The notes: generated from the letters alone by a model not told the origin. DNA of 64,000 nt from Agaribacillus sp965228415 (GCA_965228415.1 OZ245814.1:5456001-5520000), one strand, 5' to 3'. Counted from the stretch's first letter, positions 41,703-50,731 are shown. Made by a program: numbers and translations.

Positions 41703-42992
41703 ATGAAATACTTACCTATTGGTGCTGAGCTTTTTAAGTTGAACAGGGCCAATTTGATAAAACAGCTAAAACCCAATAGCATTGCCATACTAAACGCCAA
41801 CGATATCATGCCTACGAACGCAGATGGTATCATGCCTTTCAGACAAAATAACGATCTTTTTTACCTTTCCGGTATTGACCAGGAGGAAACAATTTTAGTA
41901 TTGGCACCTGATTTTCACGAGGAAAAATTTCGGGAAATACTATTTATCAAAGAAACCAGCGAGCTGATAGCGATTTGGGAAGGGCACAAATTAACTAAAG
42001 AAGAGGCCACTGAGACCAGTGGCTTAAAAAGCGTTTTCTGGACCTGGGAATTTGAAAAATTGTTACCTTCTTTGATGGCCCATGCCCAACATGTATACCT
42101 TAACGCCAATGAACATACACGGGCTGAAATCAACGTGGAAACCAGGGATGCCAGATTTATCAAATTTTGCAAAACCCATTATCCATTGCATCACTATGGT
42201 AGATTAGCGCCCATCATGCATGACTTAAGGTCGGTGAAATCAGAGCGTGAGATTGCCATGTTGCAAAAGGCCTGCGATATCACGGCAAAAGGATTTCACA
42301 GGATTCTAAAATTTGTGAAACCAGGTGTGATGGAATACGAGATTGAAGCGGAATACATACATGAGTTTCTTAGAAATCGTTCCAGGGGTTTTGCCTATCA
42401 GCCAATTATTGCCTCCGGAGGCAATGCCTGCGTTTTACACTATTTGGAAAATAATAAAGCATGCGAGACCGGTGATATTTTATTGATGGACGTCGGTGCC
42501 GAATACGCCAATTACAATGCTGATATGACAAGAGCTATTCCTGTGAACGGGAAATTTACCAAAAGACAAAAAGCTGTTTACAATGCGGTGTTAAAGGTGA
42601 AAAATGAGGCCACAAAGCTGCTTGCACCTGGAAATACGATCAGGGATTACAATGAAGAAGTGGGGAAAATAATGGAAAGCGAGTTAATTGGACTAAAGCT
42701 GCTGGATAAGACCGATGTGAAAAATCAAGACCCTGAAAGCCCCATGTTTAAAAAATATTTTATGCATGGAACTTCGCATCACCTGGGGTTGGATGTTCAC
42801 GATGTGAGCAATATGGATCAACCAATGCAAAAGGGCAATGTCTTTACCGTAGAGCCGGGAATATATATCCCCGATGAAAACCTGGGGATTCGTCTGGAAG
42901 ATGATGTAGTGATAACCAAAGAAGGAGTATTTAATCTGATGGGACAAATACCAATTGAAGCCGACGAGATTGAAGAGATCATGAATTCTTAA
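41703..42992 (+). CDS. pepP: Xaa-Pro aminopeptidase (aminopeptidase P)
   Basis: A 429-residue metallopeptidase that removes N-terminal residues in front of proline. It has an N-terminal creatinase-like domain (about 5-160) and a pita-bread catalytic domain with metal ligands visible in order: LLMDVGAEYANYNADMTRAI (two Asp), HGTSHHLGLDVHD (His), TVEPGIY (Glu) and IRLEDDVVIT (Glu). No signal peptide, so it is cytoplasmic. Length matches E. coli PepP (441). Confidence 0.95.
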   Translation: MKYLPIGAELFKLNRANLIKQLKPNSIAILNANDIMPTNADGIMPFRQNNDLFYLSGIDQEETILVLAPDFHEEKFREILFIKETSELIAIWEGHKLTKEEATETSGLKSVFWTWEFEKLLPSLMAHAQHVYLNANEHTRAEINVETRDARFIKFCKTHYPLHHYGRLAPIMHDLRSVKSEREIAMLQKACDITAKGFHRILKFVKPGVMEYEIEAEYIHEFLRNRSRGFAYQPIIASGGNACVLHYLENNKACETGDILLMDVGAEYANYNADMTRAIPVNGKFTKRQKAVYNAVLKVKNEATKLLAPGNTIRDYNEEVGKIMESELIGLKLLDKTDVKNQDPESPMFKKYFMHGTSHHLGLDVHDVSNMDQPMQKGNVFTVEPGIYIPDENLGIRLEDDVVITKEGVFNLMGQIPIEADEIEEIMNS

Positions 42993-43153
42993 AGACATGT
43001 TATACCGTCATTTTTTATTCGTGGCTAACATCCATACATATCATTTCAAAAAAAGCGATTACTACTGGCGCAATAGCGATTTATGTGTCAGGTCTTTTGT
43101 CTGCTGATTCTTTTCCATTATCATGAGAACATTGATGTAAATTAATTGTCACA

Positions 43154-43167
43154 TTGACCTAGGTCAT
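43154..43167 (+). promoter_or_regulatory. FNR/CRP-type palindrome upstream of the nitroreductase-like gene
   Basis: TTGACCTAGGTCAT contains the perfect 12-bp palindrome TGACCTAGGTCA (43155-43166), close to the FNR-class form TTGAT-N4-ATCAA. It is centred at 43160.5. A weak -7 element TACTTTAA (43190-43197) predicts a start near 43202, which places the box at about -41.5, the usual class II activator position. Confidence 0.5.
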
Positions 43168-43222
43168 TTCATTTTCCGGTCGAATCCGCTACTTTAATAT
43201 CCGCATGAAATGGGATTTAAGC

Positions 43223-44254
43223 ATGCAGGATTTTATCGAAAAACTAATCGAATATGCCGCCAAAGCACCCTCAGGACATAACACACAGCCCTGGAAATTT
43301 GCCTATTATAAGAACATTATAAAAATATTTCCCGACTATGACAGGAGCCTTTCTGTGGTCGATGAGGATAACCACGCATTGTTTATTAGCCTGGGCTGTG
43401 CGGTGGAAAACCTGATAATTGCAGCGGGTCATTTTGGGTATTTGGCTAAGGTGGATTACTTTCCCTCCCATGAAAATAGTGAATGTATCAGGGTCAGGCT
43501 TGAGGAAGGTACCATTGATCCGGATAACCGGTTATTTGAGGCCATCGATAAGAGGCAGTCGACCCGTAGTCACTACAACGGACACAACATACCGGCTGAA
43601 GATGTGAACACCCTGCTGGGTACTTTGCATTACGAAGGGGTTAAATCGTTGATTTTTAACAGGAAACAAGAGATTATTCCTTTAATAGAATTTGTCAGAC
43701 AGGGTAGTAGCCGGCAATTTTCCAATAAGGCCTTTAAAAATGAGTTGCTTTCCTGGATCCGGTTTAACGCAAAGGAAGCCGAAGTTACCGGTGATGGGTT
43801 ACATAGTGCAGTTATGGGTTCACCGGCGGTCCCACCTTGGCTGGGTAAGCTGATGATCGCGTTGCTCACACCTTCAGGGGAGGCTAAAAGAGCCGAAAAA
43901 CTGATTAAATCCTCTGCCGCGCTGATGATTTTTATTGCGGAGACAAATGATAAAAGAAACTGGATTAATCTGGGCAGGACATTTGAAAGAGTGGCCCTGA
44001 CAGCGACGTCCCTGGGTATTAAACATTCCCATTTGAATATGCCTTGTGAAGAGATAGAAATCAGAAATAAGCTGGCCAGGTATTTAGGACTACTCAAAAA
44101 ACAGCAGCCTTTGTTGTTGATAAGGTTAGGCTATTCAGACTTTATGCCTTACTCATTTCGAAGACCCTTAAATCAGATAATTTATAAAGATAAAAGTTCG
44201 GATACCCCTGAATTAAAGGAACCGCTGAAGGTGTCAGCGAGCAATGATTCCTGA
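43223..44254 (+). CDS. Acg-like nitroreductase-family protein
   Basis: A 343-residue protein of the Acg/nitroreductase type, two fused nitroreductase-like halves. The N-terminal half has the flavin-binding start YAAKAPSGHNTQPWKF, and the middle has RQSTRSHYNGHNIPAED. The C-terminal half has WINLGRTFERVALTATSLGI, KHSHLNMP and LLLIRLGYSDFMPYSFRRP. Mycobacterial Acg is a hypoxia-induced FMN-sequestering protein without reductase activity, so catalysis should not be assumed. I use the ATG at 43223 rather than 43205: the predicted transcription start (about 43202) would leave the first ATG almost leaderless. An FNR-type box upstream fits low-oxygen control. Confidence 0.8.
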   Translation: MQDFIEKLIEYAAKAPSGHNTQPWKFAYYKNIIKIFPDYDRSLSVVDEDNHALFISLGCAVENLIIAAGHFGYLAKVDYFPSHENSECIRVRLEEGTIDPDNRLFEAIDKRQSTRSHYNGHNIPAEDVNTLLGTLHYEGVKSLIFNRKQEIIPLIEFVRQGSSRQFSNKAFKNELLSWIRFNAKEAEVTGDGLHSAVMGSPAVPPWLGKLMIALLTPSGEAKRAEKLIKSSAALMIFIAETNDKRNWINLGRTFERVALTATSLGIKHSHLNMPCEEIEIRNKLARYLGLLKKQQPLLLIRLGYSDFMPYSFRRPLNQIIYKDKSSDTPELKEPLKVSASNDS

Positions 44255-44294
44255 TTGAAACAGCGGGAGGCCATAATTAAAAAGCAAGTTAAAG

Positions 44295-45416
44295 ATGCTA
44301 CGATTCGCTTTCATATTTATCGTTTTTACACATGGGTTGATCCACCTGCTGGGATTTGCAAAGGAATGGAATCTGATGTCGGTAAGTCAGTTATCCGGTA
44401 AGACATTACTACCCTTCAACGAAAATCTTTCAAAGTTTCTGGGAACACTATGGTTACTGCCTTTCCTGGCCTTAATGGCGGTAGGCCTGGCTTTTTTATG
44501 GAAGAAGGAATGGTGGATGTATCTGGCGCTGATTTCTATAATCATCTCTCAACTATTAATAGTCCTGTACTGGCCTGATGCAAAGGCGGGAACTATTCCC
44601 AATGTAATCATTTTTGTAGCCATTTTTTTATCCTTTAACCACCGGCAATTTGAGCATGAGACGAGGCGCGAAGTTCAAAATTTACTGGCGGACGGTATTG
44701 AAAGTGAGCGTTCGGTAATAACGATGGAAATGTTGGACACACTACCCGGCCCGGTACGAAAATGGCTTATAAACGCCGGGGTAATTGGTAAAAATTATAT
44801 TCAACAAATTTATTTGGAGCAAAATGGTAAGATCCGGTCCAAAGAAGGTGGGACCTGGATGCCGGTGGTTGCGAGACAGTTTTTTACCACGGAGACGCCG
44901 GGCTTTATTTGGAATGTGAAGGGGAAAAAAGGATCCATATTTAAAGTGGTGGGAAGAGATAAATACCGGCATGGCAAGGGGCATATGCTTATTAAAATGT
45001 TTTCAATGATTCCCGTTGTCAGCGAGGAGGGGAAAGAAGTCAACCAGGGAGCGATGTTGAGGTATCTTGCCGAAACTGTATGGTTTCCTACGATGGCCTT
45101 AAGCAAATATATTTCGTGGGAGGCGATCGATGCCAATTCGGCTCGTGCTACTTTCGTTTATAGAGACCTCAGCGTTTCAGGCGTGTTCGTATTTGATGAT
45201 GAGGGCAATGTTTCTGCCTTCAAAGCACAAAGATATTATTACAGGGAAAAAGATGATTATTCCTTAGAGAGCTGGTCAGTTTCCATGAGTAACTACCAGC
45301 AACCGGCAGGTATCCGGATCCCAATGGACGGAACTGTATCCTGGAAATTAAAATCCGGCGAATTTATATATTACCAAATGGAAATTACCGATATCGAATA
45401 TGACAAACCCCTTTAG
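44295..45416 (+). CDS. DUF6544-type membrane protein
   Basis: A 373-residue protein of unknown function. The N-terminal part has four TM segments (about 3-20, 47-68, 73-92, 96-113). The soluble C-terminal part (about 130-373) fits the DUF6544 family: LDTLPGPVRKWLINAGVIG, MWNVKGKKGSIFKVVGRD-like strands, EGGMLRYLAET-like RYLAETVWFPTMAL and the MDGTVSWKLKSGEF end. The family fold resembles outer-membrane lipoprotein sorting-type beta-sheets, but no activity is known. It follows the nitroreductase-like gene by 40 bp in the same direction, so both may share the FNR-type promoter. Confidence 0.65.
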   Translation: MLRFAFIFIVFTHGLIHLLGFAKEWNLMSVSQLSGKTLLPFNENLSKFLGTLWLLPFLALMAVGLAFLWKKEWWMYLALISIIISQLLIVLYWPDAKAGTIPNVIIFVAIFLSFNHRQFEHETRREVQNLLADGIESERSVITMEMLDTLPGPVRKWLINAGVIGKNYIQQIYLEQNGKIRSKEGGTWMPVVARQFFTTETPGFIWNVKGKKGSIFKVVGRDKYRHGKGHMLIKMFSMIPVVSEEGKEVNQGAMLRYLAETVWFPTMALSKYISWEAIDANSARATFVYRDLSVSGVFVFDDEGNVSAFKAQRYYYREKDDYSLESWSVSMSNYQQPAGIRIPMDGTVSWKLKSGEFIYYQMEITDIEYDKPL

Positions 45417-45511
45417 ACTGTCAGGAAGGGATCTCACTAAACTGCTTTCGGGACCTGACCCTGGTAGTTGCTACTAAAGCCGGAGCGGTAGATCGGGCAA
45501 AGACTTTTAGC

Positions 45512-45543
45512 AAAAAAAAAAGGCAACGCTTAGCGTTGCCTTT
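45512..45543 (-). terminator. Intrinsic terminator of the rpsB-tsf operon
   Basis: A perfect stem GGCAACGC/GCGTTGCC with a 3-nt loop is followed on the minus strand by a run of ten T. It lies about 25 nt after the tsf stop. It may also stop the plus-strand DUF6544 transcript weakly. Confidence 0.93.
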
Positions 45544-45565
45544 ACTTATAATTTGGTTCTTTTAG

Positions 45566-46399
45566 TTATCCGCCAATTGAGATCCTTTTAAAAGATTCCA
45601 CAGTCAGACCGCTCTTTACACCATCCAGGTATTTGGCCACAGTCAGTGAAGAGTCTTTTACAAAAGCCTGATTTAACAAAGTGTTGTCTTTAAAGAACTT
45701 ATTTAACTTGCCCATCGCTATTTTTTCTACGATGTTTTCCGGCTTACCTTCTGCCAGGGCTTGCTCTTTGCCAATCTCAATCTCCTTTTCTACAACGGTT
45801 TGGTCTACGCCATCTTTATCTACAGCCAGCGGATTCATGGCGGCGATTTGCATGGCTACATTTCTTCCGGCTTCGCTTTGATCATCCTCGTTAACACCTT
45901 TTAATGACACCAATACCCCCAATTTATTGCCAGCGTGGACATAGGGAATGACCTGCTCTCCGGCCACGCGCTCATAAGCGCTTATTTCGATTTTCTCGCC
46001 AATTTTACCTATCAGCTCCACAATCTTTTCAGCGATAGGGAGGTCTCCCAGGGTCAGGGTTTTAAGTTCATCAATGGAGGCGGGCTTATTGGTCGAAGCC
46101 ACTTCTACGATGCCTTGTCCCAGGTTTAAAAATTCTTCATTTTTAGCTACAAAGTCAGTTTCACAATTGAGGGCGATCAATGTTGCTTCTTTGCTTCCTT
46201 CATCGGTTTTAATGAAAACCGAACCCTCACTGGTCTCCCGGTCAGATCTGGATGCAGAAACCTTCTGCCCCTTTTTCCTTAAAATTTCGATTGCTTTTTC
46301 AAAGTCTCCGTCAGCTTCGGTCAGTGCCTTTTTACAATCCATCATGCCGGCACCGGTTTGCTGCCTCAGTTTATTAACTTCTTGTGCTGTAATAGCCAT
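45566..46399 (-). CDS. tsf: Translation elongation factor Ts
   Basis: A 277-residue guanine-exchange factor that reloads EF-Tu with GTP. The N-terminal UBA-like domain shows VNKLRQQTGAGMMDCKKAL, the core has TDFVAKNEEF and AYERVAGEQVIPYVHAGNKLGVLV, and the C-terminal dimer part AMQIAAMNPLAV and KFFKDNTLLNQAFVKD. Full length for the family. It is last in the rplM-rpsI-rpsB-tsf group and is separated from rpsB by 113 bp containing a terminator-like hairpin. Confidence 0.97.
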   Translation of the reverse strand: MAITAQEVNKLRQQTGAGMMDCKKALTEADGDFEKAIEILRKKGQKVSASRSDRETSEGSVFIKTDEGSKEATLIALNCETDFVAKNEEFLNLGQGIVEVASTNKPASIDELKTLTLGDLPIAEKIVELIGKIGEKIEISAYERVAGEQVIPYVHAGNKLGVLVSLKGVNEDDQSEAGRNVAMQIAAMNPLAVDKDGVDQTVVEKEIEIGKEQALAEGKPENIVEKIAMGKLNKFFKDNTLLNQAFVKDSSLTVAKYLDGVKSGLTVESFKRISIGG

Positions 46400-46448
46400 T
46401 TTGTTAATTAGGTTTTAGTATGTATGACAATTTGAATTACTTGATAAC

Positions 46449-46483
46449 AAAAATTGAACACCGGAAAAATAACGATGTTCAAT
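46449..46483 (-). terminator. Terminator-like attenuator between rpsB and tsf
   Basis: On the minus strand ATTGAACATCG and CGGTGTTCAAT pair over 11 bp (one U-G wobble) around a 9-nt loop, followed by TTTTT then G. It lies 30 nt after rpsB and about 50 nt before tsf, in the sense of transcription. Partial termination would lower tsf relative to rpsB. Confidence 0.6.
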
Positions 46484-46512
46484 TCTTATAGTGTTTTATT
46501 TGATCTAAATCT

Positions 46513-47382
46513 TTATTCTTTTCCCGATTCTTTACCTCCGGATTCCACGCTTTCTTCAGCGGGTTTTTCAGCTTTAGCTCCTACCTCCACCTCAGCAGTG
46601 GTTTGTGGCGCTTCCTCAGCCTGTTCCCCGTTATTGCTATCCATCTTGATTTTTGCTTCTTCCTCTTGCTTCAGCTTCGCCTCATCCTTGTCTTTTTTCC
46701 TTTCCATCAATCCTTCTTCGATAGCTTTACCAATTTCGGTCACAATCAAGCTGATGGACTTGAATGCATCGTCGTTTGCCGGAATAGGAAAATCGACAAA
46801 TTCAGGATTAGAATTGGTATCGACCATGGCGTAAACCGGAATATTCAATTTTTGCGCTTCTTTAACAGCGATATGCTCGCGTTTAATATCCACGATAAAC
46901 AATGCAGCCGGAAGCCTGGTAAGGTCCGAGATACCACCGAGAATTCTCTCTAACTTGGTTTTTTCCCTACTTACCATTAATCGTTCTCTTTTGGCCAGGT
47001 TTTGGTAGGCCTCATCTTTCATCAATTTTTCGATGGAAGATAATTTTTTCAAAGACTTCCTTATCGTGCTGAAATTGGTAAGCATTCCGCCGAGCCATCT
47101 TTCAGTGACGTAAGGCATTTTTAACCTTTGCGCTTCTTCTGCTACCAGGTTTTTAGCCTGTTTTTTAGTGGCCACGAACATTACTTTTCTTCCTGATCGT
47201 ACCACCTGCTTGATTGCGTTGGATGCTTCTTCGAGGCAAACAAGCGACTTATTAAGATCGATAATATGGATGCCATTTCTTTCCATAAAGATATATGGCG
47301 CCATCTTAGGATCCCACTTTCTCGTCAAGTGCCCAAAATGAACACCAGCATCCAGTAAGTCATTGTATTTTAAATTACTCAT
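46513..47382 (-). CDS. rpsB: 30S ribosomal protein S2
   Basis: A 289-residue S2 with the usual core (about 1-225): LLDAGVHFGHLTRKWDPKMAPYI, FVATKKQAK, ERWLGGMLTNF, PAALFIVDIKREHIAVKEA and VDTNSNPEFVDFPIPANDDA. The C-terminal 60 residues are an acidic, low-complexity tail (Glu/Lys/Ala-rich) beyond the length of E. coli S2 (241), a feature seen in some Bacteroidota. It follows rpsI by 21 bp and precedes tsf. Confidence 0.97.
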   Translation of the reverse strand: MSNLKYNDLLDAGVHFGHLTRKWDPKMAPYIFMERNGIHIIDLNKSLVCLEEASNAIKQVVRSGRKVMFVATKKQAKNLVAEEAQRLKMPYVTERWLGGMLTNFSTIRKSLKKLSSIEKLMKDEAYQNLAKRERLMVSREKTKLERILGGISDLTRLPAALFIVDIKREHIAVKEAQKLNIPVYAMVDTNSNPEFVDFPIPANDDAFKSISLIVTEIGKAIEEGLMERKKDKDEAKLKQEEEAKIKMDSNNGEQAEEAPQTTAEVEVGAKAEKPAEESVESGGKESGKE

Positions 47383-47403
47383 TAAAAGGTGATGATTATT
47401 ATA

Positions 47404-47790
47404 TTATCGTTTACTAAATTGAAATCTTCTCCGGGCCTTCCTTCTACCATATTTTTTTCTTTCAACCATTCTCGGATCCCTTGTAAGGAAACCCTCGGAT
47501 TTTAAGGGACCGCGAAATTCAGGGTTTACCTCACATAATGCTCTGGCAATGGCCAATCTTACCGCTTCGGCCTGGCCTTTAAAGCCGCCACCGCCTACAT
47601 TGATGTTGATATCAAAACTATCGGCACTTTCCACAGCGGTTAAAGGCTGCTTTACCACTACCCGTAGTATTTCGGTTGGGAAATAGCTGTCAAGTGTTTT
47701 GTCATTAACTTTTATTTCCCCGTTTCCGGATTTAAGATAGATTCTGGCTACTGATGTCTTCCTTCTGCCAATTGAATTAACGACGTCCAT
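47404..47790 (-). CDS. rpsI: 30S ribosomal protein S9
   Basis: A 128-residue S9 with IGRRKTSVARIYLKSGNG, the VGGGGFKGQAEAVRLAIARAL core, FLTRDPRMVERKKYGRRKAR and the C-terminal tail ending FQFSKR that reaches the P-site tRNA. It lies 11 bp after rplM. Start and length are standard. Confidence 0.97.
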   Translation of the reverse strand: MDVVNSIGRRKTSVARIYLKSGNGEIKVNDKTLDSYFPTEILRVVVKQPLTAVESADSFDININVGGGGFKGQAEAVRLAIARALCEVNPEFRGPLKSEGFLTRDPRMVERKKYGRRKARRRFQFSKR

Positions 47791-47801
47791 TAATTTTATT
47801 T

Positions 47802-48245
47802 TTAAATTTTAAATTCTTTTGGTTGCTGTGCTTCATGAGGATGCTCAGCACCTTCATAAATATGCAGGTTTTTAAATATCTGTCTTCCCAGCCTGTTTTT
47901 AGGTAACATCCCACGGACTGCTCTCTCCACTAATAAAGTGGAAGACTTTTCCTTCAACTGCCTCGGTGTGATTTGCTTTTGTCCACCAGGATAACCAGTA
48001 TATGATAAGTACACCCTGTCATCCCATTTCTTGCCGCTTAATTTGACCTTATCAGCATTAATGACGATCACATGATCTCCGCAATCAACATGGGGTGTGA
48101 AACTTGGCTTGTATTTACCTCTTACAATTTTTGCCACCTCGCTGGCCAACCTTCCCAATGCCTTGGAGTCGGCATCTACAATGACCCACTGCTTGTCAAC
48201 TGTTTGCTTATTGGCAGAGATAGTCTTATAACTTAAAGTATCCAC
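47802..48245 (-). CDS. rplM: 50S ribosomal protein L13
   Basis: A 147-residue L13 with VDADSKALGRLASEVAKIVRG, KPSFTPHVDCGDHVIVINADKV, YLSYTGYPGGQ and AVRGMLPKNRLGRQ. The start is a GTG at 48245; it is kept because the opening MDTLSYKT is typical for L13 in this group. It is the first gene of the rplM-rpsI-rpsB-tsf cluster and has a perfect -7 element 53 nt upstream. Confidence 0.97.
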   Translation of the reverse strand: MDTLSYKTISANKQTVDKQWVIVDADSKALGRLASEVAKIVRGKYKPSFTPHVDCGDHVIVINADKVKLSGKKWDDRVYLSYTGYPGGQKQITPRQLKEKSSTLLVERAVRGMLPKNRLGRQIFKNLHIYEGAEHPHEAQQPKEFKI

Positions 48246-48297
48246 TTATTTACTGTTAATTTGTATCAAATGAAATATACGCCCTTAAAAAGGGACA

Positions 48298-48305
48298 CAA
48301 AGATA
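48298..48305 (-). promoter_or_regulatory. Bacteroidota -7 promoter element of the rplM operon
   Basis: On the minus strand this reads TATCTTTG, a perfect TAnnTTTG match. Transcription would start near 48292, giving a leader of about 45 nt. A small CCCTT/AAGGG hairpin sits at the start of that leader. Confidence 0.55.
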
Positions 48306-48434
48306 GAGGCTTATTTTTGGAAATGCAATAACCTAGGAAAAAAATAATGGCATTTATGAGTTGATCCCGGCCAATTTAAATCCTTTTGGTTCTCCAGGGT
48401 ATTGATGCCAAATTAACATTTTTCTTTTTACCCC

Positions 48435-49148
48435 TCAAATATTTTTGTCAAGTTGTTTCAATAACACGGAAAAATCCTTTGGGTACTCGGCATTAACCGA
48501 CAGGTCTTTGCCCGTCATATCTTTAAATTTAAGATAACGGGCATGCAGGGCAATTCTTTTGATGAGGGGTAATTCTTCGGTGCCTTTTTTAAGGTGGTAG
48601 TTTTTTTTAATAGAGGATAGATAGAAATGATGGCCTCCATAGACAAGGTCTCCAATGATGGGCGCCTGTTGATGGGCCAGGTGTATTCTTATCTGGTGCA
48701 TCCGGCCACTATGCGGAAAACAAGCCAGTAGCGTGTGCGCGCGAAAGGCTTTGATTGTGTCGATAGTCGTTGTCGACTCCTTGCCACGGTAATGGTCTAT
48801 CCTCACCGTACCTTTTCCCGATGAGAAAATGGGGGCTTCAATTTTTAAATCTTTAAAATTGTGAATGCCTTCCGCAACAGCGTGATATTCCTTGATTACT
48901 TCGCGCTTTTCAAATTGAATGGAAAGTGACCTGTAGGCTTCCGGACTTTTAGCAATGGCTAAAGCCCCAGAGGTTTCTTTGTCCAGCCGGTGGCATAATT
49001 GCGCCAAAGAATGATATTTTTTTGCCAAACTCAATAAATTAACCTCATCGTTACGGTCATCAAGGCTGGCAACGAAGGGAGGTTTATTGATAACTATATA
49101 ATTATCATTCTCAAATACTATTAACTCTTCGAATTTTAATTTGCCCAT
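48435..49148 (-). CDS. RluA-family pseudouridine synthase
   Basis: A 237-residue RNA pseudouridine synthase. The catalytic motif is HRLDKETSGALAIAKS with Asp56, and the family marks PFVASLDD, FPHSGRMHQIRIHLAHQQAPIIGDLVYGG and RIALHARYL are present. It lacks an S4 domain, as do RluA/TruC-like members. The target (tRNA or 23S rRNA) cannot be assigned from sequence. It precedes the rplM promoter by 130 bp but is read as its own unit. Confidence 0.92.
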   Translation of the reverse strand: MGKLKFEELIVFENDNYIVINKPPFVASLDDRNDEVNLLSLAKKYHSLAQLCHRLDKETSGALAIAKSPEAYRSLSIQFEKREVIKEYHAVAEGIHNFKDLKIEAPIFSSGKGTVRIDHYRGKESTTTIDTIKAFRAHTLLACFPHSGRMHQIRIHLAHQQAPIIGDLVYGGHHFYLSSIKKNYHLKKGTEELPLIKRIALHARYLKFKDMTGKDLSVNAEYPKDFSVLLKQLDKNI

Positions 49149-49264
49149 TTGGGCAAATCTACGAAAGTCAGACTAAATTAATATCATTTGACAGCTGATG
49201 ATGAAAGAATATTGGCTGGCGAGGAAATTTCCAATCAAATGGAAGGCTGCCTACCCGGCATCTG

Positions 49265-49519
49265 TTATGAATTGCTCCACTCGTGGAAGTTGACGACATT
49301 GCCAACTTTGTCAAGATAAAAAGTTACACTACACCTATTCATATAGCCCTTATCGTTTTTGTGTGTAAATTTGTGATACACTACATATTTGTAGGGAGGA
49401 ACATTTACCTGCACTACGTCCGACCACTCCAGCGACTCGTAGCTTTCCCAGTTGATCAGTTTATCTTTCAACCAGATTTTCACATGATTAATTGCACCAT
49501 TTTCTGTTACAAGGGACAT
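49265..49519 (-). CDS. Small hypothetical protein (84 aa)
   Basis: An 84-residue cytoplasmic protein with no recognised family. It is rich in Lys, Tyr and Val, starts MSLVTENGAINHVKIWL and contains YKYVVYHKFTHKNDKGY and VTFYLDKVGNVVNF, a plausible beta-sheet protein. The frame is closed by good start and stop codons, and composition is gene-like. It stands alone between rluA and the histidine kinase gene. Confidence 0.5.
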   Translation of the reverse strand: MSLVTENGAINHVKIWLKDKLINWESYESLEWSDVVQVNVPPYKYVVYHKFTHKNDKGYMNRCSVTFYLDKVGNVVNFHEWSNS

Positions 49520-49669
49520 TTCCGCATCGACTAATTTCCATATTACAAATTTCCGTATTAAATATTAACCATTAATTATTGAAAAATTAATAAAAGATTA
49601 ATTTTGTCCGTATAGGTTAAGAATAAATGAATATGGTTGAAAACCAGGCACTTGTTTTTAATGAATTTC

Positions 49670-50692
49670 CTAAGCAGTGGGCAATGCAAAACTAAACGTC
49701 GATCCTTCTTCCACTTTGCTTTGTACTTCTATTCTGGTGTCGTGCGCTTCCAATACATGTTTTACAATAGCCAGGCCCAGGCCGGTGCCGCCTTTGTCCT
49801 TGGAACGACTTTTCTCCACCCGGTAAAATCGCTCAAAAATACGTTTAATGTCCTCATCGGGAATGCCCCTTCCATTATCCGAAACAGTAATGAGTACCTC
49901 CTTTTTTCTTTTTTCAAAACCAACTCTTACCGAGCCTTGCTTTCTCGTATATTTTATGGCATTGGAAATAAGGTTGAGCATAACCTGGTAAATTCTTTGC
50001 TGGTCGGCCACCACAAATACCTGGTTATTGGAGAATTCCGTAAACCCCATGTCAATTTCTTTCTTTTCGGCCTCTCCTTCCAACTGTTCAAATACTTCAT
50101 TGACCACAGCAAATACGTTAAAGCGCTCATATTGCATCTTGATTTGCCCGGTTTCCATTTGCGATAGGGTCAGCAGGTCCTGTACCAGTATGTCCAGGCC
50201 ATCCAGGCTTTTGGCAGCTTTCTTTAGAAATTTTTGCCTCACCTTCTTATCTTCTATTGCACCGTCGAGCAACGTATGAACAAATCCCTGGGCACTGAAA
50301 ATGGGTGTTTTTAACTCATGAGAAATATCTGCAATAAACTCCCGGCGGAAGTTTTCTGTTTTTCTCAGCTGATCTATTTCCTGTTGTTTGGAAACAGCGT
50401 AGGCATGAATTTCCGATTGTATTCTTTTCAGCGGATTAAGAGGATTGAAACCCTCAGGGTCATTAAACTGGATTTCTTTATTGTTTAATTTTTTGATCGC
50501 GTTTTGCATCTTTTTGATTTCATTAAAAATCAAAAAATTCAAAATCATGTGAATGAGTAGATAGGAAGATGAAAATGAGATAACAAAAGTTACGATCAAC
50601 GCATTGACACTAACGTTTAACAACGACAAAAAAGCAGTAGTGACCACGGAAATGGAAGCCGCTAAAAGTAAGGCAAGTCCCCTTGAATTCAC
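49670..50692 (-). CDS. PhoR-like sensor histidine kinase
   Basis: A 340-residue kinase with two TM helices (about 8-27 and 31-55) that leave almost no periplasmic domain, then a HAMP-like linker (56-110), HisKA with His125 (DISHELKTPIFSAQG), and HATPase_c (N box LNLISNAIKYT, G1 DNGRGIPD, G2 GGTGLGLAIVKHV). The start is GTG at 50692. It follows the response regulator gene by 39 bp and pairs with it. The missing sensor domain means it may sense via a partner, as PhoR does with the Pst system. Confidence 0.92.
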   Translation of the reverse strand: MNSRGLALLLAASISVVTTAFLSLLNVSVNALIVTFVISFSSSYLLIHMILNFLIFNEIKKMQNAIKKLNNKEIQFNDPEGFNPLNPLKRIQSEIHAYAVSKQQEIDQLRKTENFRREFIADISHELKTPIFSAQGFVHTLLDGAIEDKKVRQKFLKKAAKSLDGLDILVQDLLTLSQMETGQIKMQYERFNVFAVVNEVFEQLEGEAEKKEIDMGFTEFSNNQVFVVADQQRIYQVMLNLISNAIKYTRKQGSVRVGFEKRKKEVLITVSDNGRGIPDEDIKRIFERFYRVEKSRSKDKGGTGLGLAIVKHVLEAHDTRIEVQSKVEEGSTFSFALPTA

Positions 50693-50731
50693 TTTAAGTC
50701 TTTTATTTTTCTTTTGATTAGTGCTAAGTTA

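Noticed and set aside
45417..45511. Search for a strong plus-strand terminator of the DUF6544 gene
   Set aside because: Only the tsf terminator is visible, and on the plus strand it has just three T after the stem.
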